The position numbers and the translations under genes were made by a program. Under the pieces are notes generated by a model. That model was not told the DNA's origin. It worked only from the letters and a program-made list of their open reading frames with translations, and ran no database searches. Shown in pieces: positions 7,365 to 15,510 of a DNA stretch of 64,000 bases. The DNA comes from Janthinobacterium sp. J1-1 (lineage in GTDB: Bacteria > Pseudomonadota > Gammaproteobacteria > Burkholderiales > Burkholderiaceae_D). Numbering within the stretch: position 1 is the first letter of the stretch; each line of letters begins with the position of its first letter. Where the stretch lies: contig NZ_CP132339.1 of NCBI RefSeq assembly GCF_030944405.1, positions 992,001-1,056,000 on the forward strand, read 5' to 3'.

Positions 7365-9662
7365 TCAAGAAGGCCGTTGCGTCAGCCAGTCGATCAAGTC
7401 TTCCAGGGGCATCGGCCGTGCATACAGATAGCCCTGCAAGCCGTCGCAGTCGTGGGCCACCAGGAAGTCGGCCTGCTGCTGCGTTTCCACGCCTTCGGCC
7501 ACCACCCGCAAGCCCAGGTGGCCGGCCATGCCGAGGATGGCTTGCACGATGGCCGTGCCGCGCGTGTCGTGCGGGGTGGCGTCGACAAAGCTTTTGTCGA
7601 TCTTGAGTTCGTACAGCGGCATCGAGGTCAGGTAGGCCAGGCTGGAATAGCCGGTGCCGAAATCGTCGATGGAAAAACGGATGCCCAGCGCGGCCAGTTC
7701 GCGCATGCGCGCCAGCGCCGCGTCGCGCTTGTCGACCAGCAGCCCTTCCGTCAATTCCAGCACCAGGGCCCCGGCCGGCGCACCCGACTCGCTCAGGGCC
7801 GCGCGCACGCGGGCCGCGAAATCGGGCTGGCGGAACTGGGCCGGGCTGACATTGACCGACAGCGCGAAGTGGTGGCCGGCCTGCGCCAGCCGCACCGCGG
7901 CCTGGCAAGCCTGCTGCAGCGCCCAGTTGCCCAGCTTGAGGATCAGGCCGGTTTCTTCGGCGATCGGGATAAACAGCGACGGCGCGATCATGCTGCCGTC
8001 CGCCTGCGGCCAGCGCATCAGCATTTCGGCGCCCGTCACCTGGCCGTGGCGGTCCAGCTGCGGCTGCACGTGCATGCGTAATTCGCCCGCGTCGAGCGCG
8101 CGCGCCAGCGCCCGTTCCATGGTCAGGCGGCGTTCCACGCCAGCCTGCATGGCCACTTCAAAAAAGGCAATGCCGTTGCGCCCTTCGGCCTTGGCGCGGT
8201 ACATGGCGATGTCGGCCTCGCGCAGCAGATCGTGCGCCTTCTGGCCAGTCTTGGGCAGCAGGGTGACGCCGATGCTGGCCGAGCAGTGATACGACTGGGC
8301 GCCGATCTCGAAGTCGCACGCGATCGCGGCGCGGATTTTTTCCGCCACCAGGCCCGCCGCCTGGGCCGCGCTGTCCATGTCGTTGGCCAGGTGGGCCAGC
8401 AGCACCACGAATTCATCGCCACCGATGCGCGCCACCGTGTCGGCCTTGCGCATCAGCTGCGCCAGACGTTCGCCCGCCATGCGCAGCAGCGCGTCGCCGG
8501 TGGCGTGGCCGCGCGCGTCGTTGATGTACTTGAAGTGATCGAGGTCGATGAACATCAGCGCGCTGATGCCATGTTCGCGCGGCGCCGCCGCCAGCAGCTG
8601 GCCGATGCGGTCCATCAGCAGGCGCCGGTTCGGCAGCCCCGTCAGCACGTCATAAAAGGCCAGCTGGTGGATGTCCTGTTCCGACTTCTTGCGCTGGCCG
8701 ATCTCGCGCTCGACGGCCACCCAGTGCGTGGGCGCGCCGCCGGCATCGGCAAACGGCACCAGTTCGGCCTCGATCCAGTAGGCGCGCCCGCCGCTGGTGT
8801 AGTTCAGCAGTTCGGTGCGCACCGGCTGCGACTGGCCCATGGCGTCGCTGATGCGGGCCAGTTCGGCCGTGTCCGTGTCCGGTCCGCGCTGGAACAGCAG
8901 GCTGCGGCCCAGCACGTCGTCGCGCGCGTAGCCGCTGCTGCGCTCAAACGCGTCATTGACGAAGATGATGCGCGTGGTTGGCGGCGTGCCTTGTCCGACT
9001 ACGGCTTCGGCGATGATCACCATGTCGTTCAGGCGCGCCACCGCCATCGCCGTCAGGCGCAGCTCGGCATTGCGCTGGGCCAGTGCGGCGCTGCTGTGTT
9101 CGAGCGACAGCGCGCTGGCGTGCAGGCTGTCCAGCGAGTGCTCGAGGTGGCGCAGCAAGAAGGCCGACGACAAGGTCAGTATGGCGGCGATCAGCAGGAA
9201 GTTGAGCGTGACGATCAGTGAGCGCAGCAGCGGCGAATCGGGCACGCCGTGCAGATGCAGGCTGATGTCGGGATGCAGGCCCAGCAGGAACAGCGAGGTG
9301 GACGTCAGCACCAGCATCCACAGCGCGGGTTGCAGGCCCAGCAGCAGTGACGCCAGCACCGGGATGGCCAGCAGGTAGATCTGGCTGACCGGGCCGATTT
9401 TCAGCAGCAGGCCGACGCCGACGATGTAGATCACGGCCAGGAACTGCCACACGCGCCAGTGGTAGGAGGCACCGCTGCGATACCAGAGGGCGGCGATCCA
9501 GGCGATCGACGTCATGTCCAGCGCGACTATCGTCCAGATACCTTCGCGTGCCGCCAGCAGGGCGCTGGGGATGGCGGTAGCGATGCCGAGCAGCAGCACC
9601 GCCTGCAGCAGGCGCGCAAAAATCTGTCTGCGCCAATGCGCGAGATCATTCGATACCGCCAC
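7365..9662 (-). CDS. Membrane PAS-GGDEF-EAL c-di-GMP signalling protein
   Basis: 765 residues: about six transmembrane helices (residues 17-172), a short coiled linker, a PAS domain (about 205-325), then GGDEF and EAL domains. The GGDEF motif is intact at 414-418 and is preceded at the correct five-residue distance by an inhibitory I-site RKAD (405-408). The EAL domain has a variant EML at 546-548 but keeps ExLxR, and the DDFGTGYSS loop (666-674) is intact, so both synthesis and breakdown of c-di-GMP are possible. Which activity dominates cannot be told from sequence. The N-terminal helices and PAS domain are the likely sensors. Confidence 0.93.
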   Translation of the reverse strand: MAVSNDLAHWRRQIFARLLQAVLLLGIATAIPSALLAAREGIWTIVALDMTSIAWIAALWYRSGASYHWRVWQFLAVIYIVGVGLLLKIGPVSQIYLLAIPVLASLLLGLQPALWMLVLTSTSLFLLGLHPDISLHLHGVPDSPLLRSLIVTLNFLLIAAILTLSSAFLLRHLEHSLDSLHASALSLEHSSAALAQRNAELRLTAMAVARLNDMVIIAEAVVGQGTPPTTRIIFVNDAFERSSGYARDDVLGRSLLFQRGPDTDTAELARISDAMGQSQPVRTELLNYTSGGRAYWIEAELVPFADAGGAPTHWVAVEREIGQRKKSEQDIHQLAFYDVLTGLPNRRLLMDRIGQLLAAAPREHGISALMFIDLDHFKYINDARGHATGDALLRMAGERLAQLMRKADTVARIGGDEFVVLLAHLANDMDSAAQAAGLVAEKIRAAIACDFEIGAQSYHCSASIGVTLLPKTGQKAHDLLREADIAMYRAKAEGRNGIAFFEVAMQAGVERRLTMERALARALDAGELRMHVQPQLDRHGQVTGAEMLMRWPQADGSMIAPSLFIPIAEETGLILKLGNWALQQACQAAVRLAQAGHHFALSVNVSPAQFRQPDFAARVRAALSESGAPAGALVLELTEGLLVDKRDAALARMRELAALGIRFSIDDFGTGYSSLAYLTSMPLYELKIDKSFVDATPHDTRGTAIVQAILGMAGHLGLRVVAEGVETQQQADFLVAHDCDGLQGYLYARPMPLEDLIDWLTQRPS

Positions 9663-9980
9663 GCTGCCGTCCTCTCTCGGGAGTAGTGCTGTGTCGCCGC
9701 GCCGTGACGGCCATTGAATAAATATTACGCCTTATCAATCCTCAAGTCATCTTGAACATTCAGCATGGTTGCAGTCAGATAATTCTTGACTTGCCTGCCA
9801 CGGCCTGCCATGACCATGCCTCCATATTGTTTGGTTTTACAGCGGTATTGTCTTGTCAAATATGCGGTGATGGCAAAAATATGGGTATCCGGATTGCCGC
9901 GGCAATGGTCCGGTCTGTCGGCCGGCGAGCAGATGGTGTGTCAATTCGCTACGGCTAATCACTTCCTGCGATGTCTACCC
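9663..9980. other. Intergenic stretch between the c-di-GMP gene and a gene remnant
   Basis: 318 bases, more A+T-rich than the flanks, without a coding-like frame. It should hold the promoter of the divergent c-di-GMP gene and of the AraC-type remnant. I see no unambiguous promoter boxes. Confidence 0.4.
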
Positions 9981-10220
9981 GTGATTTTAAGTCAACTGCT
10001 CTTTTTCTTCAGCGCCCTTGGCGCGGCCAATGGCTTCTTCCTGGCATGCTACCTGTTCAGCCGTCGATCCCATCGCCTGGCCAATGGCATGCTGGGCGCG
10101 CTGTTATTGGCGATTGGCGTACGTACCTTCAAATCGACCATATACCACTTCAATGCCGATCTCGCCGTCGGATTTCTTCAGGTCGGCCTGTCGGCCTGCC
10201 TGCTCATCGGTCCATTGTGA
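9981..10220 (+). pseudogene. Truncated AraC-type membrane-bound transcriptional regulator (N-terminal fragment)
   Basis: About 80 codons from a GTG at 9981 to the stop at 10218-10220 encode SQLLFFFSALGAANGFFLA, then a basic loop, and then a stretch with STIYHFNADLAVGFLQVG and SACLLIGP. This is the opening of the multi-helix membrane domain found in AraC-family regulators that carry a C-terminal HTH. The normal protein would continue for some 250 residues through more helices to the AraC DNA-binding domain. Here it stops after GPL and nothing in the next 150 bases resembles the missing part. An open frame also extends upstream to 9786, but that part does not look coding. A decayed remnant is the best reading. 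Confidence 0.5.
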
Positions 10221-10311
10221 GGTTCGATACCTGGAATTTGCAAAGATGCGTGTGGCCGCAGACCGAAGATTGCCGCTGTAGCCGATTGCAGGCCTGCCAG
10301 TTTGCGCATCA

Positions 10312-10333
10312 GGCCCAGCCATGCGGCTGGGCC
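10312..10333 (+). repeat. 9-bp perfect inverted repeat (hairpin)
   Basis: GGCCCAGCC and GGCTGGGCC are separated by ATGC. A T-run (ATTTTTT) starts about 8 bases after the right arm, too far for a standard terminator. It lies between the regulator remnant and the converging psiF gene and may weakly stop transcription on the plus strand. Confidence 0.4.
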
Positions 10334-10371
10334 GAGCGCCATTTTTTCGAATGCTTATTTCTTCGGCGCGC

Positions 10372-10683
10372 TTATTTTTTTTGCGCACTCAGGCACGACT
10401 TCATGAAGGCCTTGCGCTCGTCGCCCTTCATGTCTTTCGCGTCGGCATTGCACGTCTTCATTTTATTTTGCTGGGCCGTACCCGTGGCGGGCACGGGCTT
10501 GGCGCTCAGGCATTCCTTCATGAAGGCCTTGCGTTCGTCGCCTTTCTTGCCGGCGGCATCGGCATTACAGGTGGTCATCTTGTTTTGTTGCGCCGTCTTG
10601 GCGGCCGGGGCCGCATCTTGCGCGACGGCAAACCCTGCGCTGGCAAACGAGGCGGCGATACAAAGAGCAATCAGTTGTTTCAT
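10372..10683 (-). CDS. psiF: PsiF-repeat protein (phosphate-starvation-inducible family)
   Basis: 103 residues from the ATG at 10683, which has AAGGA 8 bases upstream; an earlier ATG five codons ahead lacks this. A signal peptide (MKQLIALCIAASFASAGFA, cleaved near AVAQD) sends it to the periplasm. The mature part holds two tandem PsiF repeats with the shared core QQNKM-TCNADA-KGDERKAFMK-CLSA, each with two cysteines that may form a disulfide. In enterobacteria psiF is induced by phosphate starvation through PhoB. No Pho box is evident here, and the molecular function of the family is unknown. Confidence 0.85.
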   Translation of the reverse strand: MKQLIALCIAASFASAGFAVAQDAAPAAKTAQQNKMTTCNADAAGKKGDERKAFMKECLSAKPVPATGTAQQNKMKTCNADAKDMKGDERKAFMKSCLSAQKK

Positions 10684-10896
10684 GGCAGTTCCTTGCAAGA
10701 AGGCGGTTGAGTGAGTGCGGCTTGAGTGTGCGTATCAATATGCGGTACGTAACTAACTATATGACATTTATCAACAACTTTGGCATGGAAGTCGGCCTTC
10801 TTGTCTCTTTTTTGTGAGCGGGCGGTTTTGTCCTGCGCTATGCTTACGTCTTTCCGCCGGTCACCGCCGACGCATCTTCAATACGGAGTAGTAATC

Positions 10897-11436
10897 ATGG
10901 TCTCGTTGCAAGAGCAGTTTTTAAAGGCCGGCCTGGTCGACAAGAAAAAGGTCAAGCTGGCCAACCAGGACAAGAGCAAGCAAAAGAAGGATGAGCGCAA
11001 GAGCGGCACGCAAAGCGTCGACGAAGTGCGCCTCGCCGCACTGGAAACCCAGCGCAAGAACGCCGAGCGCGCGCGTGAACTGAACGCTCAGCGCGACGCG
11101 GCCGCCAACCAGAAAGCCATCATCGCGCAGATCGCGCAGATGGTGCAGAAGAACCGCCAGAGCAAGGGCAACCACGCCGAAGTGCCGTACAACTTCACCT
11201 TCAACAACAAGATTGAACGCATCTACGTCACGCCGGCCGTGCAAGGCCATCTGGTGGCAGGGCGCCTGGTGATCGTCTGCCTGGCGGGCGCGGTGGAACT
11301 GGTGCCGCGCATTATTGCCGACAAGATCGCCGAGCGCGACCCGGCCATCGTTGTGCGCGTCAAGCAGGCCAGTACGCAAGTGGAAGAGGATGATCCGTAT
11401 GCGGCGTTCCAGATTCCTGATGATTTGATGTGGTAA
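10897..11436 (+). CDS. DUF2058 family protein (YaiL-like nucleoprotein)
   Basis: 180 residues, starting at ATG 10897 after an ACGGAG ribosome-binding site; an open frame extends further upstream but is not protein-like. The first 20 residues carry the family hallmark LQEQFLKAGLVDKKKVK. A strongly basic, lysine-rich segment follows (about 18-40), then an Ala/Gln/Glu-rich coiled-coil region (to about 95), and finally a compact C-terminal domain containing YNFTFNNKIERIYV and ending in DDPYAAFQIPDDLMW. The family is described as polynucleotide-associated, but its role is not established. A strong terminator shared with the converging tRNA-Phe follows. Confidence 0.88.
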   Translation: MVSLQEQFLKAGLVDKKKVKLANQDKSKQKKDERKSGTQSVDEVRLAALETQRKNAERARELNAQRDAAANQKAIIAQIAQMVQKNRQSKGNHAEVPYNFTFNNKIERIYVTPAVQGHLVAGRLVIVCLAGAVELVPRIIADKIAERDPAIVVRVKQASTQVEEDDPYAAFQIPDDLMW

Positions 11437-11500
11437 CTGGCAGTCGCCAACGCCTGTGCCCCCGGCATAGGCGCTGGGCCAGCAAGTGGAGCGCCAAACG

Positions 11501-11530
11501 CAAAAACGCCACCCGAAGGTGGCGTTTTTG
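11501..11530. terminator. Bidirectional terminator between the DUF2058 gene and tRNA-Phe copy 2
   Basis: CAAAAACGCCACC (11501-11513) pairs perfectly with GGTGGCGTTTTTG (11518-11530) around a CGAA tetraloop. T-runs result in both directions, so it can end both the DUF2058 transcript and the tRNA transcript. Confidence 0.9.
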
Positions 11531-11547
11531 AAAGTAAAACCAATTCT

Positions 11548-11623
11548 TGGTGGCCCGGGGCGGAATCGAACCACCGACACAAGGATTTTCAATCCTCTGC
11601 TCTACCGACTGAGCTACCAGGCC
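11548..11623 (-). tRNA. tRNA-Phe(GAA), copy 2
   Basis: The 76-nt sequence is identical to the gene at 3502-3577, including the encoded CCA and the GAA anticodon in a TTGAAAA loop. It has its own promoter at 11634-11661 and a terminator at 11501-11530, so it is a single-gene transcription unit. Confidence 0.97.
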
Positions 11624-11633
11624 AAGGTGGCGA

Positions 11634-11661
11634 ATTATAGCAGACCAAAACATGAATGCAA
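11634..11661 (-). promoter_or_regulatory. Sigma-70 promoter of tRNA-Phe copy 2
   Basis: On the minus strand TTGCAT (11661-11656), a 16-base spacer and TATAAT (11639-11634), then CGCC just before the tRNA. The -10 region CTGCTATAATTCGCC is shared with the first tRNA-Phe gene, but the -35 and beyond differ. Confidence 0.8.
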
Positions 11662-11837
11662 GAGCCGGCGGCGATTTCGCCTGTTTTTTTATGCGGCAGC
11701 GCATTTCATTGCATCCAAGTCAAATATGAATTGATATAAACGGTATTTTTCTCAATAAAAGATGGGTGCATAGTGCGGTGATCGGCACCGCTGCCATTGG
11801 CAGGGACCTTGCACCATCATCCATGGAGAAAAATCGC

Positions 11838-11900
11838 ATGAACGCCCCATCACCGCACCACGCCGGCCAGGACACATCGACTGCAGAGGCATCGGCATGA
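11838..11900 (+). CDS. 20-codon leader ORF overlapping the LLM oxidoreductase start
   Basis: ATG at 11838 follows GGAGAAAAA at a good ribosome-binding distance and opens a 20-codon frame (MNAPSPHHAGQDTSTAEASA). Its TGA at 11898-11900 overlaps the ATG of the next gene as ATGA. The downstream gene has no ribosome-binding site of its own other than GAGGCATCGGC, so its translation may depend on ribosomes arriving from this ORF. The peptide is Ala/His/Ser/Thr-rich and resembles no known leader. It is either a coupling ORF or chance. Confidence 0.4.
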   Translation: MNAPSPHHAGQDTSTAEASA

Positions 11901-12826
11901 GCGCCCTGCACAAGCTGGGGCAACAGGGCTTGAGCATCGGCCTGGAACTGCCGCTCGATAATGACTGGTCGTCGATCGGGCGCCAGGCCAATGCGGCCTC
12001 CAGCCGCGTGCCGGGCGAGCCGGACCTGCGGCGCCACGCGCAGCTGGCCAGGCTGGCCGACCGCCTCGGTTTTCGCGCGCTGTGGCTGCGCGACGTGCCT
12101 TTGTACGACCCGTCGTTCGGCGACGCGGCGCAGGTGTTCGAGGTGTTTACCTATCTGGGCTACCTGGCCGGCATCACCGAGCATATCTTGCTGGGCACTG
12201 CCGCCGTGGTGCTGCCGCTGCGCGAGCCGGTGCTGACCCTGAAGGCGGCCGCCAGCGTCGACCAGTTGAGCGGCGGGCGCTTGCTGCTGGGCGTGGCCAG
12301 CGGCGACCGGCCGGTGGAATATCCGGTATTCGGGCGCGATTTCGAGCAGCGCGGCGCGGCCTTTCGCGAGCAGGTCGCCATGCTGCGCGACTGGGGTACG
12401 GCGCACCTGCCGGCCGGCATCCGCTTGCTGCCCCGGCCGGCCACGCGCTTGCCGCTGCTGGTGGCGGGGCTGGCGCAGCAGTCGCCGGCCTGGATCGGCG
12501 AGCAGATGGATGGCTGGCTCGCGTATCCGGGCACGCCCGACGACCATGCGCGCCGCGCGGCACAGTGGCGCGCGGTAGCGGGTGAGGGCAAGCCTTATGT
12601 CAGCTTTATCCACCTGGACCTGGACCAGGACCCCGCCATGCCGCTGCAGCGTTTCCGCTTCGGCGCCCGCACGGGGCGCGATGGCTTGATTGCGGAACTG
12701 GAGGCGATGCGCGAGGCGGGCGTGCGCCATATCGGCTTGCAGTTGCGGCAGAACCGCCGGCCGCTGGACGACACCATGCAGGAAATCGCGCAATATGTGC
12801 TCCCCGTGTTTCATGGCACCGCTTGA
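11897..12826 (+). CDS. LLM-class flavin-dependent oxidoreductase (luciferase-like, BA3436-type)
   Basis: 309 residues with the TIM-barrel pattern of bacterial luciferase-like monooxygenases that use reduced FMN or F420. Visible landmarks are the opening GLSIGLELPL, the ARLADRLGFRALWLRDVP segment, GTAAVVLPLREP, the family motif DQLSGGRLLLGVASGDRP (about 123-140) and the closing helical stretch EAGVRHIGLQL. The GVASGDRPVEYPVFG region is characteristic of the subgroup named after BA3436. The substrate is unknown. It overlaps by 4 bases with a 20-codon leader ORF and precedes the UbiH-type gene with a 67-base gap. Confidence 0.85.
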   Translation: MSALHKLGQQGLSIGLELPLDNDWSSIGRQANAASSRVPGEPDLRRHAQLARLADRLGFRALWLRDVPLYDPSFGDAAQVFEVFTYLGYLAGITEHILLGTAAVVLPLREPVLTLKAAASVDQLSGGRLLLGVASGDRPVEYPVFGRDFEQRGAAFREQVAMLRDWGTAHLPAGIRLLPRPATRLPLLVAGLAQQSPAWIGEQMDGWLAYPGTPDDHARRAAQWRAVAGEGKPYVSFIHLDLDQDPAMPLQRFRFGARTGRDGLIAELEAMREAGVRHIGLQLRQNRRPLDDTMQEIAQYVLPVFHGTA

Positions 12827-12893
12827 TCCTGAGGTCGCCGCACTGTACTTCCGGACTATCTGAAAGGGCCGGTGCAAACGCTATAATGGCCGC

Positions 12894-14120
12894 ATGAACA
12901 GTCCATCCTCCCCCTCCATGCGGCGCTTCATGCACAGCCACAGCGACGTTTGCATCGTCGGCGACGGCGCCATCGCGAAAACCACGGCGCTGGCGTTTGC
13001 CCAGGCCGGGCAGAGCGTCACCCTGCTGTGCCCGGCCAGGCCGTCCGCGCCGCTTGATGACGCCAGCTGGGATGTGCGCGTGTTTGCGCTCAATCACACG
13101 GCCCACCAGCTGCTGTCGTCCCTGAAGGTATGGGGTGCGCTCGACGCCGCCCGCGTGGCGCCGGTCGACGCCATGCTGGTCAACGGCGACGGCGCGCAGG
13201 CGGGGGCGCTGGGCTTCGACGCCTATGGCGCCCACGTGGGCACGCTGGCCTGGATCATCGAAGACCGCAACCTGGGCCAGGCGCTGGACGCGGCCCTGAA
13301 ATTCGCGCAGAACGTCAACCTGGTGCAGGGCCACGCCACGCGCCTGGAATGGACGGCGGACGCCGCCATCGTGCACCTCGAAGGCGGCGATACCATCACC
13401 TCTTCGCTGGTGGTGGGCGCCGACGGCGCGCAGTCGTGGGTGCGCGGCCAGTGCGATATCGGCCTCGATTACCGCCCGTATGGCCAGCGCGGCGTGGTCA
13501 GCAACTTCGCCTGCGAAAAGCCGCATCATGGCGCGGCCCATCAGTGGTTTACGGGTGCCGACGGGATTATCGCGCTGCTGCCCTTGCCGGGCGACCGCGT
13601 CTCGCTGGTATGGTCGGCGCCCGATGCGCTGGCCGATACCCTGCAGGCCGAATCGGCCGCGCAGCTGGCCGCGCGCCTGTCCGCCTGGTGCCACGACAAG
13701 CTGGGCACCCTGACGCCCCTGCAGCCCGAACTGATACGCGCGTTCCCGCTGCGCCTGATCCGTCCGCACGCCATGGTCGCGCCGCGCGTGGCGCTGGTGG
13801 GGGACGCCGCTCACGTGGTCCATCCGATGGCGGGCCACGGCATGAACCTCGGTTTTGCCGACGTGGCGCAGCTGGTGAAAACCATCAACGAACGCGAAGC
13901 GCACCGCGGCATCGGCGACGAGCGCGTGCTGGCCCGCTATGCGCGCGCGCGCAAGGAAGACGTGATGCTGATGCTGATGGCGACCGATGGCCTGGCGCGC
14001 TTGTTCGGCGCCGATCTGGAGCCGCTGCGCGTGGTTCGCAATTTGGGATTAAACTTGCTGGATAAATTGCCGGCGCTGAAGCGGAAAATGATTTCGCATG
14101 CGCTCGGCAATCAACGATAA
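12894..14120 (+). CDS. UbiH/UbiF-family FAD-dependent hydroxylase (ubiquinone biosynthesis)
   Basis: 408 residues. The class-A flavoprotein monooxygenase fingerprints are present: the N-terminal dinucleotide fold as DVCIVGDGAIAKTTALAFAQ, with GDGAIA where GAGPAG is usual, the middle DG motif VVGADGAQSWVR, and the GD motif VGDAAHVVHPMAGHGMNLGF that binds the FAD ribityl chain. These enzymes hydroxylate the ubiquinone ring using O2 and NADPH on the cytoplasmic membrane face. Members in betaproteobacteria differ in ring position, so I do not assign UbiH, UbiF or UbiM. In-frame ATGs at codons 9 and 13 are possible alternative starts. Confidence 0.88.
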   Translation: MNSPSSPSMRRFMHSHSDVCIVGDGAIAKTTALAFAQAGQSVTLLCPARPSAPLDDASWDVRVFALNHTAHQLLSSLKVWGALDAARVAPVDAMLVNGDGAQAGALGFDAYGAHVGTLAWIIEDRNLGQALDAALKFAQNVNLVQGHATRLEWTADAAIVHLEGGDTITSSLVVGADGAQSWVRGQCDIGLDYRPYGQRGVVSNFACEKPHHGAAHQWFTGADGIIALLPLPGDRVSLVWSAPDALADTLQAESAAQLAARLSAWCHDKLGTLTPLQPELIRAFPLRLIRPHAMVAPRVALVGDAAHVVHPMAGHGMNLGFADVAQLVKTINEREAHRGIGDERVLARYARARKEDVMLMLMATDGLARLFGADLEPLRVVRNLGLNLLDKLPALKRKMISHALGNQR

Positions 14121-14138
14121 CGGAAAGTCTGAGACAAG

Positions 14139-14172
14139 ATCGCCGCGGCTGGAAGGCTGCGGCGATTGTTTT
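14139..14172 (+). terminator. Hairpin terminator between the hydroxylase gene and dsbC
   Basis: ATCGCCGC and GCGGCGAT pair over an inner GGCTGGAAGGCT loop and run into TGTTTTG. It lies directly upstream of the dsbC ribosome-binding site, so it separates the two transcripts. Confidence 0.65.
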
Positions 14173-14192
14173 GTGATCAATTGGAGAAGTAA

Positions 14193-14918
14193 GTGATTAA
14201 AATAAGCAAAATGGCATTGCTGGTGACGTCCGGCCTGCTGATGTCGTGCGCCGGCGCCGAGACCCCGGTGGAAGCGACTATCAAGAAGCTGATCGAGCCA
14301 CGCCTGGGCGAAGGCGCCACGGTCGACTCGATCAAGGAAACGCCGTACGCAGGCCTGTACGAAGTGCGCACCGGCGGCGACATCCTGTACACCGACAAGA
14401 ATGCGCAATACCTGTTTGTCGGCCACGTGTTCGACGCCAAGACCTCGCAGGACCTGACCAAGGAGCGCCTGGACGAAGTCAACCGCATCAAGTTCTCGGA
14501 CCTGCCGCTGGGCTCGGCCCTGAAAACCGTCAAGGGCAATGGCAAGCGCGTGATCGCCGTGTTCGAAGATCCGAACTGCGGCTATTGCAAGCGCTTCCGC
14601 CAGAACGCGCTGAAGGAAATCGACAACGTCACCGTCTACACCTTCATGTACAACATTCTGTCGCCGGACTCGATCGCCAAGTCGCGCAATATCTGGTGCG
14701 CACCGGACCGCAACAAGGCCTGGGACGACTGGATGCTGAACGGTAAAGTGCCGGCCACGGTGGCGGCCAACTGCGCCAACCCGCACGAGAAGATCCTGGC
14801 GCTGGGCCAGCAATTGCGCGTCTCGGGCACGCCGGCCATCTTCTTTGCCGACGGCAGCCGCATTCCAGGCGCGATCGATACCAAGACGCTGGAACAGAAA
14901 CTGTCGACCATCAAGTAA
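14193..14918 (+). CDS. dsbC: Thiol:disulfide interchange protein DsbC
   Basis: 241 residues, exported by an N-terminal signal peptide that ends near CAGAE. It corrects wrong disulfides in periplasmic proteins and is kept reduced by DsbD. Residues 24-90 form the DsbC dimerisation domain. The thioredoxin domain follows, with the active site CGYC at 129-132 (in EDPNCGYCKRF) and the cis-proline loop SGTPAIFF; a further Cys pair (WCAP, NCANP) matches the second disulfide of the family. The GTG at 14193 is 7 bases after GGAGAAG and is the best start; an ATG six codons later is the alternative. A terminator follows. Confidence 0.95.
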   Translation: MIKISKMALLVTSGLLMSCAGAETPVEATIKKLIEPRLGEGATVDSIKETPYAGLYEVRTGGDILYTDKNAQYLFVGHVFDAKTSQDLTKERLDEVNRIKFSDLPLGSALKTVKGNGKRVIAVFEDPNCGYCKRFRQNALKEIDNVTVYTFMYNILSPDSIAKSRNIWCAPDRNKAWDDWMLNGKVPATVAANCANPHEKILALGQQLRVSGTPAIFFADGSRIPGAIDTKTLEQKLSTIK

Positions 14919-14941
14919 GCAAGGGTCAGCAGGACCGACAG

Positions 14942-14969
14942 GCGCGCCCTCGCAGGCGCGCTTTTTTTT
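14942..14969 (+). terminator. Intrinsic terminator after dsbC
   Basis: GCGCGCC pairs with GGCGCGC over a CTCGCA loop and is followed by eight T residues. Confidence 0.9.
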
Positions 14970-15045
14970 CGCCATTTTTTCCGCGCTTTTTGGGTATCAT
15001 GGAGCGTTGGCGCCATGCCATCCCAATAAAGAGCCAGAGCCGCAG

Positions 15046-15510
15046 ATGATCACCTTGAATATCAATGGCCGCGACATGCAGGTCGATGCCGATCCGTCCA
15101 CGCCGATACTGTGGGCGCTGCGCGACAACCTGAACCTGACCGGCACCAAGTTCGGCTGCGGCGCGGCCCTGTGCGGCGCCTGCACCGTGCACCTGGACGG
15201 CCAGCCGATCCGCGCGTGCATCACGCCGATCTCGTCGGTGGGCCGGCAAAAGATCACCACCATCGAAGCGATGGAAAATGACCAGGTAGGCAGAGCAATA
15301 CAGGCGGCCTGGGTGGGCCACGACGTGCCGCAATGCGGCTACTGTCAAAGCGGCCAGGTGATGAGCGCGACGGCGCTGCTGCGCGCCAACCAGTCGCCCA
15401 GCGACGCCGATATCGACAGCGCCATGAGCGGCAATATCTGCCGCTGCGGCACATATCAACGCATCCGCGCCGCCATCAAGGATGCCGCCACCACCCTGGC
15501 GCAAGCATGA
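15046..15510 (+). CDS. [2Fe-2S] subunit of a xanthine-dehydrogenase-family enzyme (isoquinoline oxidoreductase alpha type)
   Basis: 154 residues, complete, starting at ATG 15046. The N-terminal plant-ferredoxin domain binds one [2Fe-2S] cluster through FGCGAALCGACTVHL and the Cys in PIRAC. The C-terminal four-helix domain binds a second through CGYCQSGQ and ICRCGTYQRIR. Such subunits pass electrons from a molybdopterin-cytosine-dinucleotide enzyme to an acceptor, as in IorA of isoquinoline 1-oxidoreductase. The partner molybdopterin subunit would normally be next, but the following gene is a MocA-like nucleotidyltransferase joined by an ATGA overlap. The catalytic subunit must be elsewhere or lost. 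Confidence 0.9.
   Translation: MITLNINGRDMQVDADPSTPILWALRDNLNLTGTKFGCGAALCGACTVHLDGQPIRACITPISSVGRQKITTIEAMENDQVGRAIQAAWVGHDVPQCGYCQSGQVMSATALLRANQSPSDADIDSAMSGNICRCGTYQRIRAAIKDAATTLAQA

Noticed and set aside
9786..9980. N-terminal extension of the AraC-type remnant
   Set aside because: The frame is open but its translation (with several Cys, Trp and Pro in non-helical order) does not resemble any domain and lacks a ribosome-binding site.
3502..11623. Integrative element bounded by the two tRNA-Phe genes
   Set aside because: The copies are whole genes with their own promoters; the DNA between holds no integrase, excisionase or phage gene, and is mostly ordinary core genome.
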